Source: Sphingomonas koreensis (lineage in GTDB: Bacteria; Pseudomonadota; Alphaproteobacteria; Sphingomonadales; Sphingomonadaceae). Taken from it: 64,000 bases of DNA. Below, piece after piece: positions 31,306-40,640 of the stretch. Numbering within the stretch: the stretch's first letter is position 1; each line of letters opens with the position of its first letter. A program made the translations under genes and the position numbers. The stretch spans positions 620,001 to 684,000 of the forward strand of contig RCZF01000001.1 of assembly GCA_006438735.1 (NCBI GenBank). Direction: 5' to 3'. A model generated the notes under the pieces. That model ran no database searches. It was not told the DNA's origin and saw nothing but the letters and a program-made list of their open reading frames with translations.

Positions 31306-33060
31306 CTAGGCGGGGACCCTCACGTCCGCCCGCGAACGATCGTTCGACGCCAGCGGCGATGCGGGATCGAACAGCACGTGGGTGACGCCGTCGTCGGTCG
31401 TGACCAACCCTCGCGCGCCCAGCTGATCGAGCGCCGCATGTTGCACCAGATCGCCGTCGCGCAGCTTCGCCCTGAGCCGGCCGTGGAGGATCGCGGCCTG
31501 CTCGACATTGTCCGCGCCGCCGAGTGCAGCGATGAACGCCGTGGCAAGGCGAGGGGGCGCGTCCCTAGGGCCCGCCGGCGCATCGGCAGGCGTGAGGCGA
31601 TCCGCCTGCGGCATCGCCGCCATGGCATCGCGAATCTCGACTGACACCATATCGGCGACCGGGCCGAGCACGATCTGGAGGGCATGGCGTGACGGTTTGA
31701 GCACGCCGCGCGCGCCCAGCGATTTCAGCGCGGGCTCGTCGATGGCCGATTGATCGGTCACCACCAGCCGCAGGCGCGTTGTGCAGGCATCGACGCTGAC
31801 GATATTTGCCGGCCCGCCGAGCGCGGCGAGATAGCGCGCGCCGCGGCTGGCGAACTCGGACGGCTGGGCCGTTTCAGGCGCGTCGACGTCGTCCTTCTCC
31901 CTGCCGGGCGTCGCCAGATCGAGGCGGCGGATGACGACCCTGAACAAGCCGTAATAGATCGCGAAATAGGCGAGGCCGACCGGAAGCAGCAGCAGCGGTC
32001 GCGTCGATTTTCCATAGTTCAGCACGTAATCGAACAAGCCGGCGGAAAAGCCGAAGCCGAGATGGACGCCCAATGCCGGCATCAGCGCCATCGACAGGCC
32101 GGTGAGGACCGCGTGGATGGCGTAGAGCACCGGCGCGAGAAAAATGAAGGTGAACTCGATCGGCTCGGTCACGCCTGTCAGGAACGCGGTCAGCGCGAGG
32201 CTGAACAGCATGCCGGCGACGGCCTTGCGGCGATCGGCGCGCGCTTCGTGATACATCGCCAGGCAGGCGGCGGGCAGGCCGAACATCATGATCGGGAAAA
32301 AGCCCGACATGAACGCGCCGGCGCTCGGATCGCCGGCGAAAAACCGCCGCAAGTCGCCCGTCGCACCGTGATAATCGCCCACCACGAACCAGACGACGTT
32401 GTTGATGATGTGATGCAGCCCCGTCACCAGCAACAGCCGGTTGAGCACGCCGTAGATGAACAAGCCGAGCGGGCCGGCGTGGACGATCGTGCGGCTGGCG
32501 GCGTCGATGCCATCGCTTATCGCACCATAGCCGAGCCCCAGCACCGCGGCGATGACCAGCCCGGCCAGGCCGCTGACGATCGGCACGAATCGGCGGCCAC
32601 CGAAGAACGCCAGATATTCGGGCAAGGCGATCGCCGAAAAGCGGTTGTAGAAATTCCCGCCGACAAGCCCTGAAATAATCCCGATCGGCACGTCGATCTT
32701 CGCCAGCGCCGCCTGCTTATAGGCGTCCGTGGCGATCGCGATTCCGTCGCCGCTAAATCCCTTGAGCGCATCGGCGGGAACGTGGACGAACACCGCCGCG
32801 CCGCGTTCGGCGACGAGGAAGCAGACCAGCCCGGCAAGGCAAGCCGCGCCGTTGCCATCGCGCGCGAAGCCGGCCGCCACGCCAACCGCGAACAACAGGC
32901 CGAGATGCGCGAAGATCGCGTCGCCGGCCGCCGACACGAACGCGATATCGAGCAGATCGGGCTGGCCGAGCCGGAGCAGCAGCCCGGCCACCGGCAGCAC
33001 TGCGATCGGCAGCATCAAGGCGCGGCCGAGCGGCTGCAGTTTCTCGACGAGATTGGTCAC
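31306..33060 (-). CDS. PTS EIICB, N-acetylglucosamine type, with a second degenerate EIIB domain
   Basis: Membrane permease of the glucose/GlcNAc PTS family. The EIIC domain (about 1-380) has many helices and the loop TGLHHIINN (His216-His217). The EIIB domain (about 405-480) has the phosphorylated Cys426 in VDACTTRLRL. A further EIIB-like domain (508-565) aligns well but has Leu525 in place of the Cys. The 584-aa protein starts with GTG at 33060, overlapping the stop of the EIIA-HPr-EI gene (GTGA). Sugar specificity is inferred from the nag genes in the operon. Confidence 0.92.
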   Translation of the reverse strand: MTNLVEKLQPLGRALMLPIAVLPVAGLLLRLGQPDLLDIAFVSAAGDAIFAHLGLLFAVGVAAGFARDGNGAACLAGLVCFLVAERGAAVFVHVPADALKGFSGDGIAIATDAYKQAALAKIDVPIGIISGLVGGNFYNRFSAIALPEYLAFFGGRRFVPIVSGLAGLVIAAVLGLGYGAISDGIDAASRTIVHAGPLGLFIYGVLNRLLLVTGLHHIINNVVWFVVGDYHGATGDLRRFFAGDPSAGAFMSGFFPIMMFGLPAACLAMYHEARADRRKAVAGMLFSLALTAFLTGVTEPIEFTFIFLAPVLYAIHAVLTGLSMALMPALGVHLGFGFSAGLFDYVLNYGKSTRPLLLLPVGLAYFAIYYGLFRVVIRRLDLATPGREKDDVDAPETAQPSEFASRGARYLAALGGPANIVSVDACTTRLRLVVTDQSAIDEPALKSLGARGVLKPSRHALQIVLGPVADMVSVEIRDAMAAMPQADRLTPADAPAGPRDAPPRLATAFIAALGGADNVEQAAILHGRLRAKLRDGDLVQHAALDQLGARGLVTTDDGVTHVLFDPASPLASNDRSRADVRVPA

Positions 33061-35564
33061 GACAGCGTCTCCTCGAACGTGCGGCACAACGTGCGAACCT
33101 CGGCCGCCGATCGGCACACAAGCGCGTGTTCGGCGTGCTCGCGGCAATCGGCGACGTCGAGCCGGCTAACCAGCGCCTTGGCCTCCGGCACGAAGGCGGG
33201 GATGGTCGACAATTCGCTGATCCCCAGTCCGATCAGCAGCGGTATTCCGGCCGGATCGGACGCCAACCCGCCGCACACGCCCACCACGCGATCATGGTCG
33301 GCCGCGCCGCGGCAGGTCTGCGCGATCAGCCGCAGCACCGCAGGATGCAGCGCATCGACGCCGGCGGCGACCGCCGCGTTGCCGCGGTCCATCGCCAACG
33401 TATATTGTGTCAGATCGTTGGTGCCGATCGACAGGAAATCGGCCTCGGCGGCGATCAGATCGGCGGTGACGGCGGCGGCCGGCGTTTCGATCATCACCCC
33501 CAGCGCGATCGGCGCGGCAACCTTCAGGTCGTGCGCAGCGCGATCGACGATCGCGCGCACCGCGCGAAGTTCCGCGACGCTCGCCACCATCGGCGCCATG
33601 ATGCGGCATTGCCCCGCCGGCTCGACGCGGAGGATGGCGCGGATCTGGGTTTCCAGCAATTCGGGCCGATCGAGCCCGACGCGAATGCCGCGCAGGCCCA
33701 GCGCGGGATTGTCCTCAGCGGGCATCGGCAGATACCGCGCCGGCTTGTCGCCGCCGATATCGAGCAGGCGCACGATCAACGGCCGGCCGGCCAGCATGTC
33801 GGCAATCGCCTGATACTGTGCTGCCTGCTCGTCTTCACCGGGAGGTGCGTCGCGATCGAGAAACAGAAATTCGGTGCGCAGCAGGCCCGATCCCTCGGCG
33901 CCGTGCGCTACGGCGAGCCGGGCGTCGTCGAGCGAGCCGAGGTTGGCGAAGACTTCTATCCGCGTGCCGTCGGCGGTGCGCGCTTCGTCCAGCGCCGTCG
34001 CCCGCGCCGCCGCCCGCCGCGCGTCGCGGGTCGCGATCCGCTGGCGGGTCTGCTCGAGCGTTGCTGCATCGGGATCGACCTGCAACAGGCCGGCCTCGGC
34101 ATCGAGGATCACCGGCGCGCCGTCGGCGACGTCGCCGAGCGCGGCGCCAAGCGCGACCAGCATGGGCAGTTCCATCCCGGCGGCGAGGATCGCGACATGC
34201 GACGTCGGCCCGCCGCGTTCGAGGCACAGCCCCGCGACGCGCGACGGATCGAGCGCGATCAATTGCGAAGGCAGCAAATCGCGCGCGAGCAGGATCGAGC
34301 CAGGCGGGACGATTTGTTCAGGCGGTTGCTCGGCGCCGAGCGCGATAAGCACTTGCCGTTCGAGATCGAGTAGATCGTCGGCGCGCTCGGCGAGGCGCGG
34401 ATCTCCGGTCTGTTCGAGCAGCGCGGCTTGCGATCGGATCGCGCGCCGCCACGCAAAGCCGGCGCTGAAGCCCTCGCCAATATGGCCCTCCGCGGCGTCG
34501 CCCAGCATGGGATCATCGAGCAGCGCGCGGTGCGCGGCCATGATCGCCGACTGCTGCCCGACGCCGTCCCCGGCCGCGACCGTCAGCGCCGCGCGGACCT
34601 CGTCAAGCGCTTGCACTAGCGCGGCACGCTCGACGGCGGGCGCAGCGCCGGTGCGCTCCACCGCGATTTCCTGTTCGGTCATGCGGACGGCGGCGCCGAT
34701 CGCCACGCCGCGCGATGCGACGATACCGGCGAGATGGCCATGGTCGTCGATCGCCGTTGTCCTGTGTTTCGATGCGGTGGCTGTGTGCTCGGAGGGAACC
34801 GCGGCTTCGTCCATGCCGCCGAGGATGAGATCGCCGACCGCCTCGATCGCGGCTTCCGCATCCTTCCCGCGCGCCTCGATCGTTAATCGGTCACCGACGC
34901 GCACGCCCAGCGCGAGCAACGCGATCGGGCTGCGGGCATTGCCGCGGCGGCCGCCGTGGACGATCTCGATCGTCGCCTCGAAGCTGCGCGCGCAATCGGC
35001 GATCCGCGCGGCCGGCCGAGCGTGGATGCCATGGGCCATCGGCACCGCGATCGCCCGGCTGGCGAGGTCTTCGCCTCGATCTGCCAAAGCCAGACGGTCG
35101 CCGCAGACGGGCGTGATCGTCATCAACGGATCGCCCACCTCGACCGCCCGGCCGATCGCGCGCTGCGTGATCGCGAAGGCGTCGCCGTTGGTGACGATCA
35201 CCGGCGTGATCATGCTGGCCGCCTTCAGCGCCACCGCGTCGAGATCGAAATCGATCAGCGCGTCGCCCGCCGCGACCCTCTCACCCAGCACGACGCGCGG
35301 CGTGAACCCGCGGCCGGCGAGCGCCACCGTTTCCAGCCCGAGGTGGATGAGAATCTCGACGCCGCCGTCGCTGCGGATCGTCACGGCATGATGGGCATGG
35401 TGAAGCGTGGCGATCGTACCCGCGCAAGGCGCGTGAAGCGTCGAGCCGATCGGGTGGATGGCGACGCCGTCCCCCAGCATGCGTGTCGCGAACACCGGAT
35501 CGGGCACTTCCTCGAGCGGCGCGGACCAACCGCGCAAGGGCGAATGAATGACCAGCTCCGCCAC
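33057..35564 (-). CDS. PTS multiphosphoryl transfer protein EIIA-HPr-EI
   Basis: A single cytoplasmic protein holding every soluble PTS step. EIIA (about 1-155) has His74 in LIHLGLETV. HPr (about 165-250) has His181 in MAHGIHARPA. Enzyme I (about 275-835) has His456 in GGPTSHVAIL. It takes phosphate from PEP and passes it to the EIICB next door. The start is GTG at 35564, 8 bases behind GGGAGG. It lies 23 bp from the nagA stop. It is the only PTS phosphoryl-carrier gene seen in the window. Confidence 0.95.
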   Translation of the reverse strand: MAELVIHSPLRGWSAPLEEVPDPVFATRMLGDGVAIHPIGSTLHAPCAGTIATLHHAHHAVTIRSDGGVEILIHLGLETVALAGRGFTPRVVLGERVAAGDALIDFDLDAVALKAASMITPVIVTNGDAFAITQRAIGRAVEVGDPLMTITPVCGDRLALADRGEDLASRAIAVPMAHGIHARPAARIADCARSFEATIEIVHGGRRGNARSPIALLALGVRVGDRLTIEARGKDAEAAIEAVGDLILGGMDEAAVPSEHTATASKHRTTAIDDHGHLAGIVASRGVAIGAAVRMTEQEIAVERTGAAPAVERAALVQALDEVRAALTVAAGDGVGQQSAIMAAHRALLDDPMLGDAAEGHIGEGFSAGFAWRRAIRSQAALLEQTGDPRLAERADDLLDLERQVLIALGAEQPPEQIVPPGSILLARDLLPSQLIALDPSRVAGLCLERGGPTSHVAILAAGMELPMLVALGAALGDVADGAPVILDAEAGLLQVDPDAATLEQTRQRIATRDARRAAARATALDEARTADGTRIEVFANLGSLDDARLAVAHGAEGSGLLRTEFLFLDRDAPPGEDEQAAQYQAIADMLAGRPLIVRLLDIGGDKPARYLPMPAEDNPALGLRGIRVGLDRPELLETQIRAILRVEPAGQCRIMAPMVASVAELRAVRAIVDRAAHDLKVAAPIALGVMIETPAAAVTADLIAAEADFLSIGTNDLTQYTLAMDRGNAAVAAGVDALHPAVLRLIAQTCRGAADHDRVVGVCGGLASDPAGIPLLIGLGISELSTIPAFVPEAKALVSRLDVADCREHAEHALVCRSAAEVRTLCRTFEETLS

Positions 35565-35587
35565 GCGATTATCCTCCCGATTCCCGG

Positions 35588-36730
35588 TCATTCGTCCGCC
35601 GTCGCCGCGACAACGCCGCCGATCCACGTTTCGCGCGGTTGCAGCGCGGCGTCGAGCCATACCCAGTCGGCACGCTTGCCCGGCGCCAGCGCGCCGTGGC
35701 TGCTCGACAGGCCGAGAAACGCTGCCGTCGTCGTCGCCGCCATCGGCGCGACCTCGACGGGCGAGAGGCCGGTCGCAGCAACGGTGTTTCTGAGTGCGGT
35801 AGCCATGTCGAGCGCCGATCCCGCCAGCGTGCCGTCGGCATCGGTGCAGATGCCGTCGCGGACGAGGATCCGCTTGCCTTGCAGGGTGAATTCCTCGTCC
35901 GACGTCCCGACACTCGACATCGCATCGGTGACGAGCATGATGCCGCTGTGCCCCTTGGCCGCGATCGCGATACGAACGGCGGCGGGGTGGACATGCGCGT
36001 TATCGACGATCAGGCCGCACCATGTCCCGGGGCAATCGAGCGCTGCGCCCACCATACCCGGGGCGCGGTGCTGCAGCGGCGACATCGCGTTGAACAGATG
36101 GGTGAAGCCGGTCACGCCGGACTCGATCGCGGCGCGCGCTTGCTCATAGCTCGCGTCGCTATGCCCGGCGCTGACGATCACGCCGTGCCGGGTCAGCGTC
36201 CGAATATCACCCGGATCGCATAATTCCGGCGCCAGCGTCAGCATCACCTTGCCCGCGCGCGGGCGGGTCAACAGCGCCATCATCGCATCGTCGAGCGGGC
36301 GAATGCGCCGCGCCTCATGAATGCCGCGCCGCGCGATATTGATGAACGGCCCTTCGATATGGACGCCGACGACGCCGGGCGTTTCGGCGGCGATCGCGGC
36401 GTCGACCGCGTCGAGCGCGGCGGCGATCGCCGCGGCCTCGTCGCTGATCAGCGTCGGCAGCAGCGCCGTGGTGCCGAAGCGCGCGTGCGCGCCGGCGATC
36501 GTCGCGATGCCGCCAACCGAAAGATCATCGTTGAACAGCACCCCGCCGCCGCCATTGACCTGGCTGTCGATGAAACCGGGCAACAGCCATCCGCCGTCGA
36601 GATCCCAATCGACCCGACCCGACGTAACCGGTGCGATCGACGCGATCAGCCCGCGATCGATGGCGATTTCGGCGCGGTCGAGCACGCCGTCGGCGGTGAC
36701 GATATGGCCGTTGGCGATCTGCAGCGTCAT
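35588..36730 (-). CDS. nagA: N-acetylglucosamine-6-phosphate deacetylase
   Basis: Removes acetate from GlcNAc-6-phosphate in the cytoplasm. The 380-aa amidohydrolase has the NagA metal-site region GFIDSQVNGGGG (about 52-63), HIEGPFIN, SAGHSDASYEQA, THLFNAMSPLQHRAPG and VTDAMSSVG. It overlaps the SIS-domain gene upstream by four bases (ATGA) and precedes the PTS genes in the same operon. Confidence 0.96.
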   Translation of the reverse strand: MTLQIANGHIVTADGVLDRAEIAIDRGLIASIAPVTSGRVDWDLDGGWLLPGFIDSQVNGGGGVLFNDDLSVGGIATIAGAHARFGTTALLPTLISDEAAAIAAALDAVDAAIAAETPGVVGVHIEGPFINIARRGIHEARRIRPLDDAMMALLTRPRAGKVMLTLAPELCDPGDIRTLTRHGVIVSAGHSDASYEQARAAIESGVTGFTHLFNAMSPLQHRAPGMVGAALDCPGTWCGLIVDNAHVHPAAVRIAIAAKGHSGIMLVTDAMSSVGTSDEEFTLQGKRILVRDGICTDADGTLAGSALDMATALRNTVAATGLSPVEVAPMAATTTAAFLGLSSSHGALAPGKRADWVWLDAALQPRETWIGGVVAATADE

Positions 36731-37728
36731 CGGGTGCGCGTCACCTTGGCGAGAAAGGGCGGATTGTCCGGATCGAGCCCGCGCGCGAGCGCCAGCGCAT
36801 CGACCATCGCATAGAAGCTCTGAACCATCAAAATCGGCTCGATCGCCGGATGCGCGTCGATCACCGGGAGATCCCCGCCACCGGCAAGGCTGACCGCCGC
36901 GCCACGCCGCCGAAACGTCTCCGCTATATCGCGCACATCGGCGCCCGCGCCGTCGCTCCCGGCGAAGGCGAGTATCGGAAAACCGTCGCGCACCAGCGCC
37001 ATCGGACCGTGGCGAACCTCTGCCGAGCTGAACGCCTCGGCATGGAGCGCGCAGGTTTCCTTGAGCTTGAGCGCGGCTTCCTGCGCGATGCCGTAGCTAT
37101 AGCCGCGGCCGATGACGAACAGGCTGGACGCGGCCATCAACGGCGGCAGCGCGGCTGACCAATCGAGCGCGAAGGCGCGCGGCAACAGCGTCGGCAGTTT
37201 ATGCACGGCTTCGGCCAGCGCCGTATCGCCCGCCCAGGCGGCAGCCAGCGCCGCGAGCGCCGCCAGCGAGACGATGTACGATTTCGTCGCCGCGACCGAT
37301 CGCTCCGCGCCGGCCTCGAGCGGCAGGGCATCGTCGGCGATCGCCGCCAAGGGCGAACCCGGCTGGTTGACTAAGGCGACGACATACGCCCCCGCCGCCT
37401 TGCGCGCCTCGACCGCGGCGAGCAGATCGGGGCTACGGCCCGATTGCGAAATCGCCAGGCACAGCGTCGGCGCAGGGGATGCCGGTGCGCAGTAGATCGA
37501 CGAAACCGACGGCGCGGCCGAGGCCGTCGCCACGCCGACCATCGTTTCGAACAGATATTTGCCGTAGGTCGCAGCATGATCCGATGAGCCGCGCGCGCAC
37601 GTGACGATCACGGCCGGCGGATCGGCAGCGAGCCGGGCGCCGATCCGCGCCACCGCTGCCCCGTTCGACGCGAGAAAACGCGCGACCGCCGTGCCGGCCT
37701 CACCGGCCTCGCTGTGCATCAGCGTCAT
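36727..37728 (-). CDS. SIS-domain glucosamine-6-phosphate deaminase (NagB-II / AgaS-like)
   Basis: A 333-aa protein with two SIS domains: CARGSSDHAATYGKYLFE, ISQSGRSPDLL, and the second VIGRGYSYGIAQEAALKLKETCALHAEAFSSAEVRHGP. This isomerase/deaminase type replaces classical NagB in sphingomonads and Shewanella, converting glucosamine-6-P to fructose-6-P. MTLMHSEAGEAG at 37728 matches the usual N-terminus. In-frame starts at 37782 (ATG) and 37797 (GTG) are possible, but none of the three has a good ribosome site. Confidence 0.9.
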   Translation of the reverse strand: MTLMHSEAGEAGTAVARFLASNGAAVARIGARLAADPPAVIVTCARGSSDHAATYGKYLFETMVGVATASAAPSVSSIYCAPASPAPTLCLAISQSGRSPDLLAAVEARKAAGAYVVALVNQPGSPLAAIADDALPLEAGAERSVAATKSYIVSLAALAALAAAWAGDTALAEAVHKLPTLLPRAFALDWSAALPPLMAASSLFVIGRGYSYGIAQEAALKLKETCALHAEAFSSAEVRHGPMALVRDGFPILAFAGSDGAGADVRDIAETFRRRGAAVSLAGGGDLPVIDAHPAIEPILMVQSFYAMVDALALARGLDPDNPPFLAKVTRTR

Positions 37729-37812
37729 GCCGGGCACGCGTCGCCGCGCGGTGCGATCGCTGCCGTCACAAGCCAGCTCCATGGATTTCGCGACCACATT
37801 AGCCGCGCGAGC

Positions 37813-37840
37813 ATCATATCTAGACGGCGAAAAATCTCAA
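37813..37840 (-). promoter_or_regulatory. Sigma70-like promoter of the nag operon
   Basis: On the minus strand: -35 TTGAGA (37840-37835), 16-bp spacer, -10 TATGAT (37818-37813). It lies inside the gap between the hexosaminidase stop and the SIS-domain gene, so the SIS-nagA-PTS genes can be transcribed without the hexosaminidase gene. Confidence 0.75.
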
Positions 37841-37842
37841 TA

Positions 37843-37868
37843 GGTATCGTATTGGTATTCCTTTGGTA
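37843..37868. promoter_or_regulatory. Three GGTA half-sites phased at 11 bp (probable GntR operator)
   Basis: GGTA occurs at 37843, 37854 and 37865, in TAGGTAT, TTGGTAT and TTGGTAG, spaced exactly 11 bp and immediately upstream of the -35 box. Direct repeats one helical turn apart suit a regulator binding one DNA face. The GntR-type gene at 40641 is the obvious candidate. From memory, TGGTATT-type boxes were described for the GntR regulator NagQ of xanthomonads. Confidence 0.65.
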
Positions 37869-37879
37869 GGATGCGTTGC

Positions 37880-40441
37880 TCAGTTCACGCGCACCGATCG
37901 ACCGGGACGTCCGTCGGGCGCAACGCTGCGGGTCTCGACCGGCGCCTTGACGGCCACGGGGCGGTCATAGCGCCGCCAGGCGCCGCCGGCAGTGCGATAT
38001 TGAATGGCCATGCCGGGAAATTCGGGGAGGGCGGTGAAAGTGCCATTCGCCACCCGCGCACCCGGCGGCGCGAGACGATAGGCGATGCCGGCGCGATCGA
38101 GCAACGGCAGTTGCGCGCTTACGCGCCCGGCGAAATCGCGCCAGCCCGCCAGCATCGCCGAACGATCGACCCGGCCACCACCGAACCGATAGGATTGCCC
38201 GGCGTGGTAGGGCGGCGCCCATGACGGCCGCCGCCACGCGCGCTCGGCAAGCGCCAACAGCCGGGGAAACAGCATATAATCCACCGCAGCGTCGCCGCGC
38301 ACGGTTTCGCTCCACAATTGCGCCTGGATGCCGACGATGTGTCGGCCCGCCGCCAGTGGCGTCGTATCCATTATGGTCTGCGGCTGCGCGTCGATGTCCT
38401 TGATGAACTCGGCATTGGCGGGCAGGTTTTCCGGCATGAAGCCGAAGATTTGAAACGTATCGACGCCACGCGTCGCCCAATCATAGCCGCGCTCGTTCGG
38501 ATCGGGCGCGTAAGGCATGTCGAGATAGCCGAAATCGGGCATCGACAAGACGACGTCCCACCCGCGATTGGCTTGCTCGTGCGCTTCCGTCACGCCGCCG
38601 GTGAACAACCCGCCCCAAATGTCGGATTGCACGCGCCGCGGCATCGAGGCGGTCGCGGTATGGCTCAATCCGTCGCTCCATCCGGCGACCTCGATCCCGC
38701 GCGCTGCGATCATCGCGGCGACGCGCTCGATGAAATAGGCGCCTAGCCGGTCGGCGGCGATATGCTTCGCCGCCATCATCCGCCGACAGGCGGGCGAGCC
38801 GGTCCAGGCGCCGGCGGTTTCGTCGGCGCCGATATGGAACTTGCGCAGCGGCGCGCCGGCTGCCCGGTGCATCGCGATAACCTCGTCGAGCGCCGTGCCG
38901 AGGAACCGATAGGTCGCAGGAAGACAGACGTTGAGCGTGTTGTCGTCGTAATTCTGAATGCTGCGATATCGCGTCATGTCGTCCGGCTCGACCAGCCGAT
39001 ATTGGCCTGCCTGCGATGTGTCGCCGGCCGCGATAAGGCGCCGGTAGCGCACTTCCATCGATCGGATCGCGGCGCGCGAATGACCGGGCATGTCGAAGGA
39101 TGGGATCACCTCGATCTGGCGCGCCTTTGCCGCTTTGACGATCTCAATATAGTCGGCCTGCGAAAGATAGCCGTTGCTCGGCCCGCTGCCGCTCGGCCCG
39201 GCGCCGAGTTGCGGTTCGAGACAAGTCGTCTCGGACGCATCGCCACAGCGTTTCGATCCGATCTCGGTCAGCTCGGGCAGCGCCTTGATCTGCAACCGCC
39301 AGCCTTCGTCGTCGGCGAGGTGGAGGTGGAGCTTGTTGAGCTTATACGCCGCCATCGCATCGATTAGCTTGAGGATTTCCGCCTTGCTGTGGAAATTACG
39401 GGCAATGTCGAGATGAACGCCGCGATAGGCGAACAGCGGGGCATCGTCGATCGCCAGCGGGCGCAGCCGGCCACCCTCATACTGCGCCTGTTGCGCTAGC
39501 GAGCGTAGCGCATAGGACGCGCCCGCGGCATCCGCCGCCTCGATCCGAACGCCCCCCGCCGCGGTGCGCAGGCGATATCCTTCGGCCGGCACACCCGTTG
39601 GTTGGCCGACGATGACGCTCAGGCTGGGCCCGCTCGCGAAATCGCCGCCGATCGCGCCGTGCAGATAGGCCAGCGCCGGGGCGATCGCGGCGCGATCGAC
39701 GCCGGAGAGGCGCACCGTCACGCCATGCGACAAGTCGATCGCCGCGCCGCCGAGATGGTGTGCGGTCATCGGCTTTGGAATAATCGCAAACTCGGGCGGC
39801 GCGGCGTTCGTGCCGCGCTCGGCGTAAGCGGCAAAGGCGCGTTCGGGTGTGAACCAGCGCGTCGCGTCGCCCGCGCCGGCGCTGGCCAACTTCGCCTCGT
39901 CGGTCATCGGCGCGACGAACGGCAGATATTCGATGCCCGTCTCCGGATCGATCGCCGCGCGCGCCGCGGCGATCGTTCGCGGCTGCAGGCCGGGCGCGCT
40001 CAGATACGCGTTTGGCATCGCGTGATAGGCCGAAAAGAAATGTCCCGCGCCCCACAGCTCGATGCGATAGGCATGATCCGGCGCAAGCCGGGCGCCCGGC
40101 TTGAGTGTCAGGCGATGAAGATCGCCGTTGACCAGCGTGTCGGCAAAGACGTCGCTGTCGGCGCGCAGGAGCGGGGTCACATAGTTATAATGGATGGTGA
40201 TGCCGCCCGTGAGCGAAGCCGGCAGAGACTTGGGCGTGTGGATCGTCAAAACCGATAGAAAACACTGCGCCGCCCCGCCGGGGCAGTCGCCCACGTGGTT
40301 GTCGATGATCGCAAAGCGATAGCCAAGCGATGCCGCCAAATCATCGACATCGCCCTGCGTTGCACCGCGTGGCCCCGTCGCCGACACGAGCAACCCCGCC
40401 AGCATTGCCGCGCCGGCCCATCTTGCGATCTTCGCCACCAT
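37880..40441 (-). CDS. Secreted GH20 beta-N-acetylhexosaminidase
   Basis: An 853-aa exported exo-hydrolase releasing terminal GlcNAc (or GalNAc). Order: signal peptide (1-27), an N-terminal chitobiase-type carbohydrate-binding domain (about 30-165), a GH20b domain, the GH20 barrel with the Asp540-Glu541 catalytic pair in HIGADETAG, and a C-terminal chitobiase-type domain. ATG at 40441 was chosen; a TTG four codons upstream is also in frame. It precedes the nag operon and diverges from the GntR gene. Confidence 0.95.
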   Translation of the reverse strand: MVAKIARWAGAAMLAGLLVSATGPRGATQGDVDDLAASLGYRFAIIDNHVGDCPGGAAQCFLSVLTIHTPKSLPASLTGGITIHYNYVTPLLRADSDVFADTLVNGDLHRLTLKPGARLAPDHAYRIELWGAGHFFSAYHAMPNAYLSAPGLQPRTIAAARAAIDPETGIEYLPFVAPMTDEAKLASAGAGDATRWFTPERAFAAYAERGTNAAPPEFAIIPKPMTAHHLGGAAIDLSHGVTVRLSGVDRAAIAPALAYLHGAIGGDFASGPSLSVIVGQPTGVPAEGYRLRTAAGGVRIEAADAAGASYALRSLAQQAQYEGGRLRPLAIDDAPLFAYRGVHLDIARNFHSKAEILKLIDAMAAYKLNKLHLHLADDEGWRLQIKALPELTEIGSKRCGDASETTCLEPQLGAGPSGSGPSNGYLSQADYIEIVKAAKARQIEVIPSFDMPGHSRAAIRSMEVRYRRLIAAGDTSQAGQYRLVEPDDMTRYRSIQNYDDNTLNVCLPATYRFLGTALDEVIAMHRAAGAPLRKFHIGADETAGAWTGSPACRRMMAAKHIAADRLGAYFIERVAAMIAARGIEVAGWSDGLSHTATASMPRRVQSDIWGGLFTGGVTEAHEQANRGWDVVLSMPDFGYLDMPYAPDPNERGYDWATRGVDTFQIFGFMPENLPANAEFIKDIDAQPQTIMDTTPLAAGRHIVGIQAQLWSETVRGDAAVDYMLFPRLLALAERAWRRPSWAPPYHAGQSYRFGGGRVDRSAMLAGWRDFAGRVSAQLPLLDRAGIAYRLAPPGARVANGTFTALPEFPGMAIQYRTAGGAWRRYDRPVAVKAPVETRSVAPDGRPGRSVRVN

Positions 40442-40460
40442 CACTCGCCCCAACCGATAA

Positions 40461-40485
40461 TACCATTGGCAAAATTGTCATGACA
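40461..40485. promoter_or_regulatory. Candidate operator region between GH20 gene and GntR gene
   Basis: The 200-bp divergent gap contains a perfect 10-bp palindrome TGTCATGACA (40476-40485). It also has a single TGGTATT on the minus strand at 40466-40460, the same core as the phased repeats before the nag operon. The TATTAT within it could also be the -10 of the hexosaminidase promoter. Evidence is pattern only. Confidence 0.4.
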
Positions 40486-40640
40486 TTTAATGCGCGTCAA
40501 TCGAACCGGCAGCATCGAACGTGCGGTCGGGCAACGACGCCGCCGGTCTTTGGAATTGACTGAAACGGACCAACATCACATTTGGCTACAGAACTGACGA
40601 TGCCCAAGGTCAGGCGTCAAAGTGCAGGAGGAGGGGCAGC

